This document shows, piece by piece, positions 35,207 through 44,841 of a stretch of DNA of 58,033 bases (position 1 is the stretch's first letter; each line of letters begins with the position of its first letter). The stretch comes from Pelagibacteraceae bacterium AG-439-F23 (GTDB lineage: Bacteria; Pseudomonadota; Alphaproteobacteria; Pelagibacterales; Pelagibacteraceae): NCBI GenBank assembly GCA_003212415.1, contig QCPT01000005.1, positions 1 to 58,033 of the forward strand, read 5' to 3'. Position numbers and translations under genes: made by a program. The notes below the pieces were generated by a model. The model was not told where the DNA came from and searched no databases. It saw only the letters and a program-made list of their open reading frames with translations.

Positions 35207-36345
35207 TGAATAAAAATATTTTAACAAAAATAACAATTCATTTATTACTTCTGCTCTTTGTTGTTGTGTGGGTCCTGCCTACTTTTGGATTATTTGTAAG
35301 TTCATTTAGAGATAAAGATTTGTTAGCAACTAGTGGATGGTGGACTACATTTAAGACAAATGAAGTAAACGAAATTTATAGAACAAAAACTTTTGAAGAT
35401 CAAATTGAAGAAAATGGAAAATTTTTTATTAAAGGAAATTTATTAGATAAAAATTCTAGAAAAAAAATAATTAGTTATGGAATATCATCTAAAGAAATGA
35501 ATAAGTATAAAGTCAATGAGAAAGCAATACTTAAAAATAAAACTCAAATTGAAATAAGTGAAAATGGTGAATATCAGTGGAAGTCAGAAGTGCCATTTAA
35601 ACACAAAAGAGGAAAAAGAATTTTTATCACAGCTTTAAGTCCTCCAAAATTTACATTAGAAAATTATAAAGAAGTTTTATTTAAAGAAGGAGTTGGGCAA
35701 GCTTTTTTAAATACACTTACTGTTGCAATTCCTTCTACAATTATACCATTAATAATATGTTCATTCTTTGCATATGCTTTATCTTGGATGAAATTTAGGG
35801 GAAGAGATACTTTGTTTGCACTTATTGTTGCTTCTTTAGTCGTCCCATTACAAATGTGTTTAATACCTTTGTTAAGTATTTATAATGATGTGGGTGCTTT
35901 ATTTAATATTGGTGCAAAATCTTACCCTGGGGTTTGGATGGCTCACACAGGCTTTGGTTTGGCCTCAACTACTTTTTTGTTAAGAAATTTTATAAAATCT
36001 TTGCCTAGTGAGATGATAGAAGCTGCGAGAGTAGATGGGGCAACTCATTATGATATATTTCTAAGAATTATTATACCTTTATCGGTACCTGCTTTTGCAT
36101 CTGTTTTTATCTTACAATTTTTATGGGTATGGAATGATTTATTAGTGGGATTAATTTTCTTAGATCAAGTACCAAGCGAAATAATTTTAACTGCAAAACT
36201 TAGAGAGTTATTAGGATCAAGGGGAGAAAATTGGGAAATATTGACTACCGGCGCTTTTGTATCTATGACTGTACCTTTATTTATATTCTTTGCTTTACAA
36301 AGGTATTTTATTAGAGGTTTAGTGGCTGGATCAGTGAAAGGATAA
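35206..36345 (+). CDS. aglG: Alpha-glucoside ABC permease AglG-like
   Basis: MalG-type permease of 379 residues. Between the first helix (about 10-32) and the second lies a hydrophilic insertion of about 100 residues (TNEVNEIYRTKTFEDQIEEN and on), probably periplasmic. The longer size is also seen in AglG of other alphaproteobacteria. The EAA loop is AARVDGATHYDIFLRIIIPL near residues 271-290. It overlaps aglF by one base and is followed 6 bases later by the GH4 gene. Confidence 0.87.
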   Translation: MNKNILTKITIHLLLLLFVVVWVLPTFGLFVSSFRDKDLLATSGWWTTFKTNEVNEIYRTKTFEDQIEENGKFFIKGNLLDKNSRKKIISYGISSKEMNKYKVNEKAILKNKTQIEISENGEYQWKSEVPFKHKRGKRIFITALSPPKFTLENYKEVLFKEGVGQAFLNTLTVAIPSTIIPLIICSFFAYALSWMKFRGRDTLFALIVASLVVPLQMCLIPLLSIYNDVGALFNIGAKSYPGVWMAHTGFGLASTTFLLRNFIKSLPSEMIEAARVDGATHYDIFLRIIIPLSVPAFASVFILQFLWVWNDLLVGLIFLDQVPSEIILTAKLRELLGSRGENWEILTTGAFVSMTVPLFIFFALQRYFIRGLVAGSVKG

Positions 36346-36351
36346 ATTGTT

Positions 36352-37665
36352 ATGAATAAAATTGTTTTAATTGGAGCGGGAAGTACTCAGTTTGGACTAG
36401 GAACAATTGGCGATATATTTAAATCAAAAGTTTTAGAAGGATCAACAATTGTTCTTCATGATATTAATCCAGAGTCTTTAGAAAATACAAAAAAAATTTC
36501 AGAAAAATATAAAGAAGAGCTAAATGTTAAATGTAATATTTTAGCCACAACAAATCTTAAAGAGGCTCTTAAAAATGCTAACTTTTGTATAATTTCAATA
36601 GAGGCTGGTGATAGATTTAAACTTTGGGACCAAGATTGGCAAATTCCTTTAGATTTTGGACTTAAACAAATAATGGGAGAGAATGGTGGTCCAGGAGGAT
36701 TGTTTCATAGTCTAAGGATAGCGCCAGAAATAGTTAAGATATGTGATGAAATTGTTAAAGTTTGTCCAGACGCATTTATATTCAATTACTCAAATCCTAT
36801 GCAAAGAGTTTGTCATTCAGTTACTACAAAATATCCTGATCTTAAATTTACAGGTCTTTGTCATGAAATAGCTTCTATGGAAAGACAATTACCAACATTA
36901 ATGGAGACCGACTATTCAAATATTGAAATAAAAGCAGGTGGTTTAAACCATTTTAGTATTTTAATAGATGTTAAGTATAAAGACACTCAAAAAGATGGAT
37001 ATCCAATTATAAGAAAAAAATTTAAAGAATATTATTCAACTTTAGTAAACGATCATGAGGGTTTTTTATCAGAGCCTGGAGCAGAGAGAGGTTTGTTTTT
37101 TAATCTATATGAAAAATATAATTTTTTACCAATAACTACTGATAGCCATTTAGGAGAATATATTCAATGGGCTCATAAAGTTGTGGATCAAGAAGCAATT
37201 AATCATTTTTATAATAATTATAAAAAGAAATGCATGACTTATTATGAAAATGTTTCTTACTCTGCTTTTTTTGATAAAAATAATAAAGAAATGAATGAAA
37301 GGATTGTTCCTATCATTGAGGCAATTATAGAAGATAGCAATATTGAAGAAGAAGCTGTAAATATCCCAAATAAAAAATTTATTGATAAAGTTCCAGATAA
37401 TATAGTTGTCGAAGTGCCTGGCATTTTAAATAAAAATGGAGTTACTGGTGTGAAATTGGAAAATTATCCATCTTCATTTGGTACATTATTGAACAATCAA
37501 TCAGGGGTAATTGAGTTAACTACAGAAGCGGTATTAAAAAAATCAAAACAAAGTGCTTATTTAGCTTTATTAGCTGATCCGGTAGTTGATGATGCTGTAG
37601 CAGCCGAAAAACTATTAAACAAAATGCTAGAAACTCAAAAGGACTATCTAGGCTACTTAAATTAA
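36352..37665 (+). CDS. aglA: GH4 alpha-glucosidase/galactosidase-like, NAD-dependent
   Basis: Glycoside hydrolase family 4 enzyme of 437 residues, cytoplasmic. It begins with a Rossmann motif KIVLIGAGSTQFG, followed by SIEAGDRFKLWD, the metal-binding Cys/His in GLCHEIASME, and NHFSILID. GH4 enzymes need NAD and Mn and cleave by an oxidation-elimination route. It would split the sugar brought in by the Agl transporter. Alpha-galactosidase or galacturonidase activity is possible. Confidence 0.85.
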   Translation: MNKIVLIGAGSTQFGLGTIGDIFKSKVLEGSTIVLHDINPESLENTKKISEKYKEELNVKCNILATTNLKEALKNANFCIISIEAGDRFKLWDQDWQIPLDFGLKQIMGENGGPGGLFHSLRIAPEIVKICDEIVKVCPDAFIFNYSNPMQRVCHSVTTKYPDLKFTGLCHEIASMERQLPTLMETDYSNIEIKAGGLNHFSILIDVKYKDTQKDGYPIIRKKFKEYYSTLVNDHEGFLSEPGAERGLFFNLYEKYNFLPITTDSHLGEYIQWAHKVVDQEAINHFYNNYKKKCMTYYENVSYSAFFDKNNKEMNERIVPIIEAIIEDSNIEEEAVNIPNKKFIDKVPDNIVVEVPGILNKNGVTGVKLENYPSSFGTLLNNQSGVIELTTEAVLKKSKQSAYLALLADPVVDDAVAAEKLLNKMLETQKDYLGYLN

Positions 37666-37676
37666 AAAAAGTATTT

Positions 37677-38756
37677 GTGTCAAATATTAGTATAAATAAA
37701 ATAAACAAATTTTTTGGCAATGTACATGTCATAAAAGATGTATCTTTAGAAATAAAAAGTGAGTCCTTTACTGTTTTGGTTGGACCTAGTGGATGTGGAA
37801 AATCTACAATGTTAAGAATGATAGCAGGTTTAGAAGAAATTAATTCAGGATCAATTTCTATTGACGATCAAATTGTAAACAATCTCCCACCTAAAGAAAG
37901 AGATATAGCAATGGTTTTTCAATCATATGCTTTGTATCCTCATATGACTGTTTTTGACAATATGGCTTTTGGTTTAAAATTAGAAAAAAGATCGAAAGAA
38001 GAAATTAATGAAAGAGTATATGAAGCAGCCAAAATTTTACAAATAGAAAATTTTCTACAAAGAAAACCCAAACAACTTTCAGGTGGACAACGACAAAGAG
38101 TTGCAATTGGTAGAGCAATTACAAGAAAACCAAAAGTTTTTCTTTTTGACGAGCCTTTGTCTAATTTGGATGCAGCCTTAAGAGTTCAAATGAGAGTGGA
38201 ATTAGCAAAATTACACGATCAATTAAATGCTACAATGATATATGTAACTCACGACCAGACTGAAGCAATGACTTTAGCCGATGACATTGTTGTGCTTGAT
38301 CAAGGCATCGTATCTCAAAAAGGATCACCCATGGATTTATATAATTCCCCAAATAATATATTTGTTGGAGGTTTTATTGGGTCTCCAAAAATGAATTTTA
38401 TAGACAGTAAAATTTTAAGCAATAATAGCAAAAATACAGAAGTAGATCTAATGGGTTCTGCAAAAATAAATATATCAAAAATATCTAAAACTTCATTTGT
38501 TGGAGATAATATTAAAATTGGAGTCAGACCTGAACATTTAACAATAAATCAAAAAACAGAAGCTAATTGGGAAGGTAAAGTATTTGTCGTTGAAAAACTT
38601 GGTTCTGGAACATTTCTATATGTTGAAAAAGATGGAGAACCTTTAGTAGTACAAACAGAAGGTGATACAAATATTAAAGTTGGAGATAAAATTAAAATTG
38701 GTTTTAATCCAGAAAGATGCCACCTTTTTGATAAAGAAGGAAAGGCTTTTAATTAA
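37677..38756 (+). CDS. aglK: Alpha-glucoside ABC transporter ATPase
   Basis: MalK/AglK-type ATPase of 359 residues, starting at GTG 37677. Walker A GPSGCGKST is at 36-44, followed by signature LSGGQRQRV and Walker B VFLFDEPLSNLD. The C-terminal TOBE domain (about 280-359) contains GVRPEHL. It is the energy subunit for AglFG, and could also serve other sugar permeases. Confidence 0.92.
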   Translation: MSNISINKINKFFGNVHVIKDVSLEIKSESFTVLVGPSGCGKSTMLRMIAGLEEINSGSISIDDQIVNNLPPKERDIAMVFQSYALYPHMTVFDNMAFGLKLEKRSKEEINERVYEAAKILQIENFLQRKPKQLSGGQRQRVAIGRAITRKPKVFLFDEPLSNLDAALRVQMRVELAKLHDQLNATMIYVTHDQTEAMTLADDIVVLDQGIVSQKGSPMDLYNSPNNIFVGGFIGSPKMNFIDSKILSNNSKNTEVDLMGSAKINISKISKTSFVGDNIKIGVRPEHLTINQKTEANWEGKVFVVEKLGSGTFLYVEKDGEPLVVQTEGDTNIKVGDKIKIGFNPERCHLFDKEGKAFN

Positions 38757-38770
38757 GTTAATTATAACAG

Positions 38771-39664
38771 ATGATAGTTGTTTCTGGAGAAAATCTCTTA
38801 GACGTATTTAAGGTTAAAAATAACAATTATAATTTTGTTAATGGAGGCGCTGGATACAATACAGCTCTTGCATTAGGCAGGTTCAAATCTAAAATATATT
38901 ATTTCTCAAATATATCTAATGATTATTTTGGAAAAAAAATTTATAAAAATTTAAAAAAAAATAATATAAATACAAAATTTATAACAAAATCCAATCATTC
39001 AACTTCTCTAGCAATTGTAAATCAAAGCAAAAAAACTGAGTACAGTTTTTATTTAAAAAATACAGCTTTTAGATACGCAAAAAATGATAAAATTTTGAAA
39101 TTAAAAAAAAATAAAATTAAGTTATGTTATTTCACTTGTCTTTCAATTTTTTTAGAACCAATAGCAAAAAAAAACATAGAAATTGCAAAAAAAATTCATA
39201 AAAATTCAATTGTATTCCTTGATCCAAATATAAGAAAAAACATAATAGATAGTAAAAAAAAATTTATCAATATTTTTAAAACTTACATGAAATATGCATC
39301 TTTAATTAAACTGTCCGATGAAGATCTTGCTTATCTAAAAAAAAATAAATCTGTAAAAAATACAATCTCAAATTGGATTACAAGGTATAATTTATCTGCA
39401 GTTATTTTAACAAAAGGAAAAAATGGAGCTACCGTTTATACAAAAAGATTTTCAATTTCTAAAAATTCAATAAAAGTCAAAGTCAAAGATACTGTTGGTG
39501 CCGGAGATGTTTTTAGTGCAGGAATAATTAGATATTTTGAAAAAAAAAATTTACTAGATGTTAAAAAAATAAAAAATCTGTCAAAGTTAAATTGGTTAAG
39601 AGCTTTGGAATATGCCAATTTGGTTGCTGCTAAAAGCTGTACAAGAGAAGGATGCAACCTTTAA
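38771..39664 (+). CDS. PfkB-family sugar kinase
   Basis: Ribokinase/fructokinase-like enzyme of 297 residues. The substrate-binding GGAGYNTALALGRF is near residues 25-38 and the catalytic motif GAGDVFSAG has the base Asp at D246. It probably phosphorylates the sugar freed by the GH4 and GH1 enzymes. The protein is very Lys-rich. It ends the agl operon and is convergent with the GH1 gene, 4 bases away. Fructose or glucose cannot be told apart from the sequence. Confidence 0.82.
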   Translation: MIVVSGENLLDVFKVKNNNYNFVNGGAGYNTALALGRFKSKIYYFSNISNDYFGKKIYKNLKKNNINTKFITKSNHSTSLAIVNQSKKTEYSFYLKNTAFRYAKNDKILKLKKNKIKLCYFTCLSIFLEPIAKKNIEIAKKIHKNSIVFLDPNIRKNIIDSKKKFINIFKTYMKYASLIKLSDEDLAYLKKNKSVKNTISNWITRYNLSAVILTKGKNGATVYTKRFSISKNSIKVKVKDTVGAGDVFSAGIIRYFEKKNLLDVKKIKNLSKLNWLRALEYANLVAAKSCTREGCNL

Positions 39665-39668
39665 AATA

Positions 39669-41021
39669 TTACTTTGGTATAGAATTTTTTTTAATCAATT
39701 CACCAAAAAAATAATATGACTTCTTTGGAATTCTTTTTAAAGTTTTAAAGTCTACATGAACAATTCCAAATCTTTTGTCATATCCTAGAGCCCATTCAAA
39801 ATTATCTAGAAAAGACCAAACAAAATAACTTTTTATTTTTGCACCATTATTAATAGCTTTGTGGACTGCTTTTAAATATTTTTTTAAAAAATTTACTCTT
39901 TTCACGTCTAATATTTTACCATTTTTATTAACTTTGTCTGAGAAAGAACATCCATTTTCAGTTAAATGAATATTTGGATTGTTATATCTATTTTTTAACT
40001 CCATTATTTGATGGTAGTATGCGTCAGGTACAATTTCCCAGTTCATTGTAGTTAAATTTTTCTTTATATTTATTTTTTTTGACAATTCTTTTAAATTAAC
40101 ACTTCTTGCTCCTAATAAATTTTTTTTATCAGATATAACTCTGATATGTTGATAATGATTGAGTCCTATAAAATCATTTTTTTGGTTTATTATCTTCATA
40201 TCATTTTGTCTGATCAAATTTTGAATTTTGTTTTCTATAATCTTTGGATAACTTCCTAAATACATTGGATCAGCATATGCACGATTCCAAAATGCATCAT
40301 AAGTAATTTTAGCGCTTATATCCTTACTACTATTTGAGAATGCTAAGCAAGGAGCCATATTAAGAGTACATCCAACCTTTATATTTGAAGATACTGATTT
40401 TATTGATTTAAATGCAAATCCATGTGCAAGGTTTATGTTATGTATACAAGATAAATATTTTTTTTTATTTTTTAAACCTGGAGCCATATATCCATCTAAA
40501 TATCCAAAAGTAGAAAAAACAGCTGGCTCATTTAAAGTAATAAAATTTTTACATCTATCTCCAAATTTTTTAGCAATTAAGTAAGAATAATCAGAAAAGT
40601 ATTTTGTAATTTCTCTATTAGACCAGCCTCCTAAATTTTGAATTTTTTGAGGTAAATCCCAATGATATAACGTAATAAAAGGTTTAATATTTTTTTTTAA
40701 TAGCTCATCTAATAATTTAGAATAAAAATCTAACCCTTTTTTGTTAAATTTTCCTTTACCGTTAGGGAAAATTCTTGGCCATGATATTGAAAATCTATAT
40801 GCTTTGAGTTTAATATTGTTCATTAAAGCAATATCCTCTTTGTACCTATTATAATGATCGGTTGCTATATCAGCATTTTGATTATTAAAAACTTTTCCTT
40901 TAGTGTGAGAGAAAGTATCCCATATGCTTTTACCTTTTCCATCAATACTAGATGCTCCTTCAATTTGATAACTTGATGTTGCGGCTCCCCAAATAAAATT
41001 GTTAGGAAATTTATTAGACAT
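39669..41021 (-). CDS. GH1 beta-glucosidase
   Basis: Glycoside hydrolase family 1 enzyme of 450 residues, full length. The acid/base Glu is E165 in TLNEP and the nucleophile is E355 in LTENG; the N-terminal FIWGAATSSYQIEGA is the family signature. No signal peptide, so it acts on imported disaccharides. Beta-glycosidase next to an alpha-glucoside-type transporter suggests that the system takes more than one kind of glucoside. It is divergent from the alcohol dehydrogenase gene, with 63 bases between. Confidence 0.93.
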   Translation of the reverse strand: MSNKFPNNFIWGAATSSYQIEGASSIDGKGKSIWDTFSHTKGKVFNNQNADIATDHYNRYKEDIALMNNIKLKAYRFSISWPRIFPNGKGKFNKKGLDFYSKLLDELLKKNIKPFITLYHWDLPQKIQNLGGWSNREITKYFSDYSYLIAKKFGDRCKNFITLNEPAVFSTFGYLDGYMAPGLKNKKKYLSCIHNINLAHGFAFKSIKSVSSNIKVGCTLNMAPCLAFSNSSKDISAKITYDAFWNRAYADPMYLGSYPKIIENKIQNLIRQNDMKIINQKNDFIGLNHYQHIRVISDKKNLLGARSVNLKELSKKINIKKNLTTMNWEIVPDAYYHQIMELKNRYNNPNIHLTENGCSFSDKVNKNGKILDVKRVNFLKKYLKAVHKAINNGAKIKSYFVWSFLDNFEWALGYDKRFGIVHVDFKTLKRIPKKSYYFFGELIKKNSIPK

Positions 41022-41084
41022 ACTTATCTAAAATACATATCATTAATATTTAAAAATTAGTATTAAATTCAAAGATATTAAATT

Positions 41085-42242
41085 ATGAAAGTTAATTGGA
41101 ATTTTCCAAATATTATTTGGTGTGGCGAAAATAGAATAAAAGATCTTTCCTTAGCTTGTTCAGAGTTAAGTATAAAAAAACCTCTATTTGTAACTGATAA
41201 AGATTTAATAAATTTAAAAATGGTTAAAAATGTTATTAATGAATTAAAAAATAATTTAAATGATATAAAAATTTTTTCAGATTTTTCTGGAAATCCAATT
41301 GGTGAAAATGTTGACGATGGAGTAAAAATTTTTAATGAATTTAAATGTGATGGAGTAATAGCTTTTGGAGGAGGTAGCGGACTAGATGTTGGGAAGGCAA
41401 TAGCTTTTATGTCAGGTCAATCAAGATCTATATGGGATTTTGAAGATATTGGAGATTATTGGAAAAGAGCTGATGAAACAAATATATCACCAATAATTGC
41501 TGTACCCACAACAGCTGGCACAGGTTCTGAAACTGGTAGAGCTTCAGCTATCATCAACAAGGAAACTGGAATAAAAAAAATAATTTTTCATCCTAAATTT
41601 TTACCTTCAATTGTAATTATAGATCCGGTTTTAACAGTTGACCTTTCTCCACGATTAACAGCAGCAACTGGAATGGATGCTTTAGCTCATAATTTAGAAG
41701 CTTTTTGTGCCCAAGGTTTTCATCCTATGGCTGATGGAATTGCTATTGAAGGAATGAAATTAATAAAAAAATCTCTTTTAACTGCATTCAAAAATGGAAA
41801 AGATTTAGAGGCAAGAAGAAATTTGTTAGCAGCTGCGAGCATGGGATCCACAGCCTTTCAAAAAGGATTAGGTGCAATTCATTCATTAAGTCACCCGGTT
41901 AATTCACAATTTAATATTCATCATGGATTATCAAATGCTATTTTTATGCCTTATGTATTAACTTTTAATAAAAGTTTGATAGAGGACAGAATAGTATCTA
42001 TTTGTGATTATCTTAATTTAGAAAAAAGTTTTGATAGTTTTTTAGAGTGGATATTAGATTTAAGAAAAGAACTTAATATTCCACATAAACTATCAGATGT
42101 CGTTGAACCAAGTAAAATTGACTTAGATAAACTATCGAAAATGGCATTAGAAGATCCTTCCACATCATCTAATCCTAAAAAAATGACAATTGACGATATG
42201 AAGATTTTGTATGAATATAGCATTTCTGGAAAATTATTTTAA
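41085..42242 (+). CDS. Iron-dependent alcohol dehydrogenase
   Basis: Group III (iron) alcohol dehydrogenase of 385 residues. NAD-binding GGGSGLDVGK lies near residues 98-107, PTTAGTGSETG near 143-153, and the metal His residues are in the GMDALAHNLEAF and AIHSLSHPVNSQFNIHHG segments. It reduces an aldehyde or oxidises an alcohol; the exact substrate is unknown. Its stop overlaps the start of the amidotransferase gene by one base, so the two are likely functionally linked. Confidence 0.88.
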   Translation: MKVNWNFPNIIWCGENRIKDLSLACSELSIKKPLFVTDKDLINLKMVKNVINELKNNLNDIKIFSDFSGNPIGENVDDGVKIFNEFKCDGVIAFGGGSGLDVGKAIAFMSGQSRSIWDFEDIGDYWKRADETNISPIIAVPTTAGTGSETGRASAIINKETGIKKIIFHPKFLPSIVIIDPVLTVDLSPRLTAATGMDALAHNLEAFCAQGFHPMADGIAIEGMKLIKKSLLTAFKNGKDLEARRNLLAAASMGSTAFQKGLGAIHSLSHPVNSQFNIHHGLSNAIFMPYVLTFNKSLIEDRIVSICDYLNLEKSFDSFLEWILDLRKELNIPHKLSDVVEPSKIDLDKLSKMALEDPSTSSNPKKMTIDDMKILYEYSISGKLF

Positions 42243-43039
42243 TGCAAAATTTAAATTTATTAATCGTAGAAGGAAATTTACAAAAGGAAAATAATAATTT
42301 TACAAACTCTGGAATTCAAACTCATGCAGAAAGCTTAAAAGAAAGCCTTTCTTATTATGCAAGCGATCTAAACATAGATGTATTTAACCCTTGTTCTGAG
42401 AAAAATTTTGATAAAATTCTACCAAATCTTAAAAATTATGATGGATTAATTTGGGGTGGTAGCAGCTTAAATATTTACAATGATTGCATTGAAATAAAAC
42501 GTCAGATTTCTTTTATGAAAGAATGTTTTAAAAATATTAAAAAAATTTTAGCAATTTGCTGGGGTATGCAGGTGGCTGTTACAGCTGCTGGAGGAGAAGT
42601 AAAAAAATCAACTAACGGCGCACATATTGGTATTGCAAATGACATAGAAATTAATGAAAACGGTTTAAACCATCCTCTATATAAATCAAAAGATAAAAAA
42701 TTTAATTCTCCAGCGTTTAATTTTGATGAAGTTGTAAAATTACCTGAAGGTGCAATTCATTTAGCATCAAATAAAATTAACAAAGTACAAAGTATTCATT
42801 TTAAATCGGGGGTAAGTGATGTCTGGGGATTACAGTATCATCCTGAAATCACGTATCATAAAATGATTACTTTAATTAAGTTTAGAAAAGATCGATTAAT
42901 TAATAATAGAAAATGTTTTAATAATGAAATAGAAATCCAAAATCATATTAAATTTATTGAAGAAGAAATAAAACGTTCAGTAAAGGATTCTAGAATGTTA
43001 GAATTAAAAAATTGGCTAGATTATTTAAAGGCAGCTTAA
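42242..43039 (+). CDS. Class I glutamine amidotransferase-like protein
   Basis: A 265-residue protein with the triad-type fold of GuaA/CarA glutaminases: nucleophile C106 in CWGMQVAV, then H200 and E202 in YHPEITY. The C-terminal extension of about 60 residues is helical and charged. No partner synthase lies beside it, so it may be a stand-alone gamma-glutamyl hydrolase or amidotransferase. The TAATG overlap with the alcohol dehydrogenase suggests a shared pathway in which an amine is made or removed and an alcohol or aldehyde converted. Confidence 0.75.
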   Translation: MQNLNLLIVEGNLQKENNNFTNSGIQTHAESLKESLSYYASDLNIDVFNPCSEKNFDKILPNLKNYDGLIWGGSSLNIYNDCIEIKRQISFMKECFKNIKKILAICWGMQVAVTAAGGEVKKSTNGAHIGIANDIEINENGLNHPLYKSKDKKFNSPAFNFDEVVKLPEGAIHLASNKINKVQSIHFKSGVSDVWGLQYHPEITYHKMITLIKFRKDRLINNRKCFNNEIEIQNHIKFIEEEIKRSVKDSRMLELKNWLDYLKAA

Positions 43040-44716
43040 TTAAAACAGTCCTTCTGTTTCACCTTTTTCGTTCAACTTAATAGAATCTGCAGCTGGAACC
43101 CTAGGTAATCCTGGCATAGTCATTATAGCCCCACATACAACTACTATAAATTCTGCACCCGATGATAATCTAACTTCTCTAATTGGAAGAACGTGTCCTG
43201 ATGGAGCTCCTTTTAGATTTGGATCAGTTGAAAAACTATATTGTGTTTTAGCAATACAGATTGGTAATTTTTGGTATCCATTATCCTGAAAATTTTTAAG
43301 CTGTTCTCTAATTTTAGTGTCTGCAACAACCTCACTAGCACCATATAATTCTTTTGCAATTGTCTCTATTTTTTTAAATAAAGGAGCGTCATCACTGTAT
43401 AGAAATTTAAACTCGCTCTTTTCTTCACACAATTCAATTACATCATTTGCCAATTCTTTTGTTCCTTCACCACCTTTTTCCCAATGCTTACATGTTGAAG
43501 CTTTTATTTTCATTCCTTTGCAAAAGTCAATTACTGCATTAACTTCATTATCAGTATCTAAAACAAAATGGTTAATAGCTACAGTAACAGGAAGACCAAA
43601 TTTTTTAATATTGTTAATGTGTTTTTCTAAATTAACTAATCCTTTTTTTAATGCATCAACATTTTCAGTTTTTAATTCATCTTTATTTAATCCACCGTGC
43701 ATCTTTAGAGCTCTAATAGTTGCAACGATTACAACGCAATTTGGTTTTAAACCTGATTTTCTGCATTTAATATCTAAAAATTTTTCTGCACCTAAATCAG
43801 CTCCAAAACCAGCTTCAGTTACAACGTAGTCAGATAATTTTAATGCGGTTTTTGTTGCTAAAACAGAATTACATCCATGAGCTATATTTGCAAATGGACC
43901 TCCATGTATAATTGCGGGATTATTTTCTAATGTTTGGGTTACGTTTGGTCTTATTGCATCTTTTAACAATACTGTCATTGGACCATGTGCATTTAAATCT
44001 TTTGCATAAATAGGTTTTCTATCTCTTGTATAAGCTATTGTTATATTTCCAATTCTTTTTTCTAAATCCTTAAGGTCATTTGATAAACAGAATATAGCCA
44101 TTATCTCTGAAGCTACAGTAATATCAAATCCATCTTCTCTAGGAAAACCATTTGCTACACCTCCAAGATTAATATTAATTGATCTTAATGCTCTATCATT
44201 CATATCTAGAACTCGTTTCCAAACAATCCTTCTAACGTCTATGTTTAATTTATTTCCCCAATAAATATGATTGTCAATTAAAGCTGAGAGAAGATTGTGA
44301 GCAGAAGTGATTGCATGAAAATCTCCAGTAAAATGTAAATTAATTTGTTCCATTGGAACAACTTGAGCATAACCACCACCAGCAGCACCACCTTTCATTC
44401 CAAAAGATGGACCTAAACTTGGTTCACGAAGACATACAATAGATTTTTTTCCTATCTTATTTAACCCATCTGATAAACCTACTGAAGTTGTAGTTTTACC
44501 TTCACCTGCAGGAGTTGGGGTAATTGCAGTTACTAAAATTAGTTTTCCATCTTTTTTGTCTTTTAATTTTTCTAAGTGTTCAAGTTTAATTTTTGCAATA
44601 TATCTACTGATAGGACTATAAACTTCAGGCTTGTCAGGAACATTAATACCATCCAATATGTCTTGGATGGGTTTCATTTTAGCTTCTCTAGCTATTTGAA
44701 TATCACTTTTAGCCAT
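43040..44716 (-). CDS. fhs: Formate-tetrahydrofolate ligase
   Basis: Full-length enzyme of 558 residues that makes 10-formyl-tetrahydrofolate from formate and ATP. The P-loop [14 protein letters not shown] is near residues 67-80, and [21 protein letters not shown] and [14 protein letters not shown] are family signatures. It sits next to the divergent sarcosine oxidase operon, whose product feeds the same folate pool, so the two gene sets deal with C1 units jointly. Its stop abuts the amidotransferase stop. Confidence 0.96.
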   Translation of the reverse strand: MAKSDIQIAREAKMKPIQDILDGINVPDKPEVYSPISRYIAKIKLEHLEKLKDKKDGKLILVTAITPTPAGEGKTTTSVGLSDGLNKIGKKSIVCLREPSLGPSFGMKGGAAGGGYAQVVPMEQINLHFTGDFHAITSAHNLLSALIDNHIYWGNKLNIDVRRIVWKRVLDMNDRALRSININLGGVANGFPREDGFDITVASEIMAIFCLSNDLKDLEKRIGNITIAYTRDRKPIYAKDLNAHGPMTVLLKDAIRPNVTQTLENNPAIIHGGPFANIAHGCNSVLATKTALKLSDYVVTEAGFGADLGAEKFLDIKCRKSGLKPNCVVIVATIRALKMHGGLNKDELKTENVDALKKGLVNLEKHINNIKKFGLPVTVAINHFVLDTDNEVNAVIDFCKGMKIKASTCKHWEKGGEGTKELANDVIELCEEKSEFKFLYSDDAPLFKKIETIAKELYGASEVVADTKIREQLKNFQDNGYQKLPICIAKTQYSFSTDPNLKGAPSGHVLPIREVRLSSGAEFIVVVCGAIMTMPGLPRVPAADSIKLNEKGETEGLF

Positions 44717-44841
44717 ATAATTTTAATTCTCTAAATTTAATTTGCAGAATTACTATACTTTTTTGTCAATTTTTTAAACATCTAAAAAATATATATAAAA
44801 AAAACTATAAAAATTTGTCATTATTAATATTAAAAATATAT

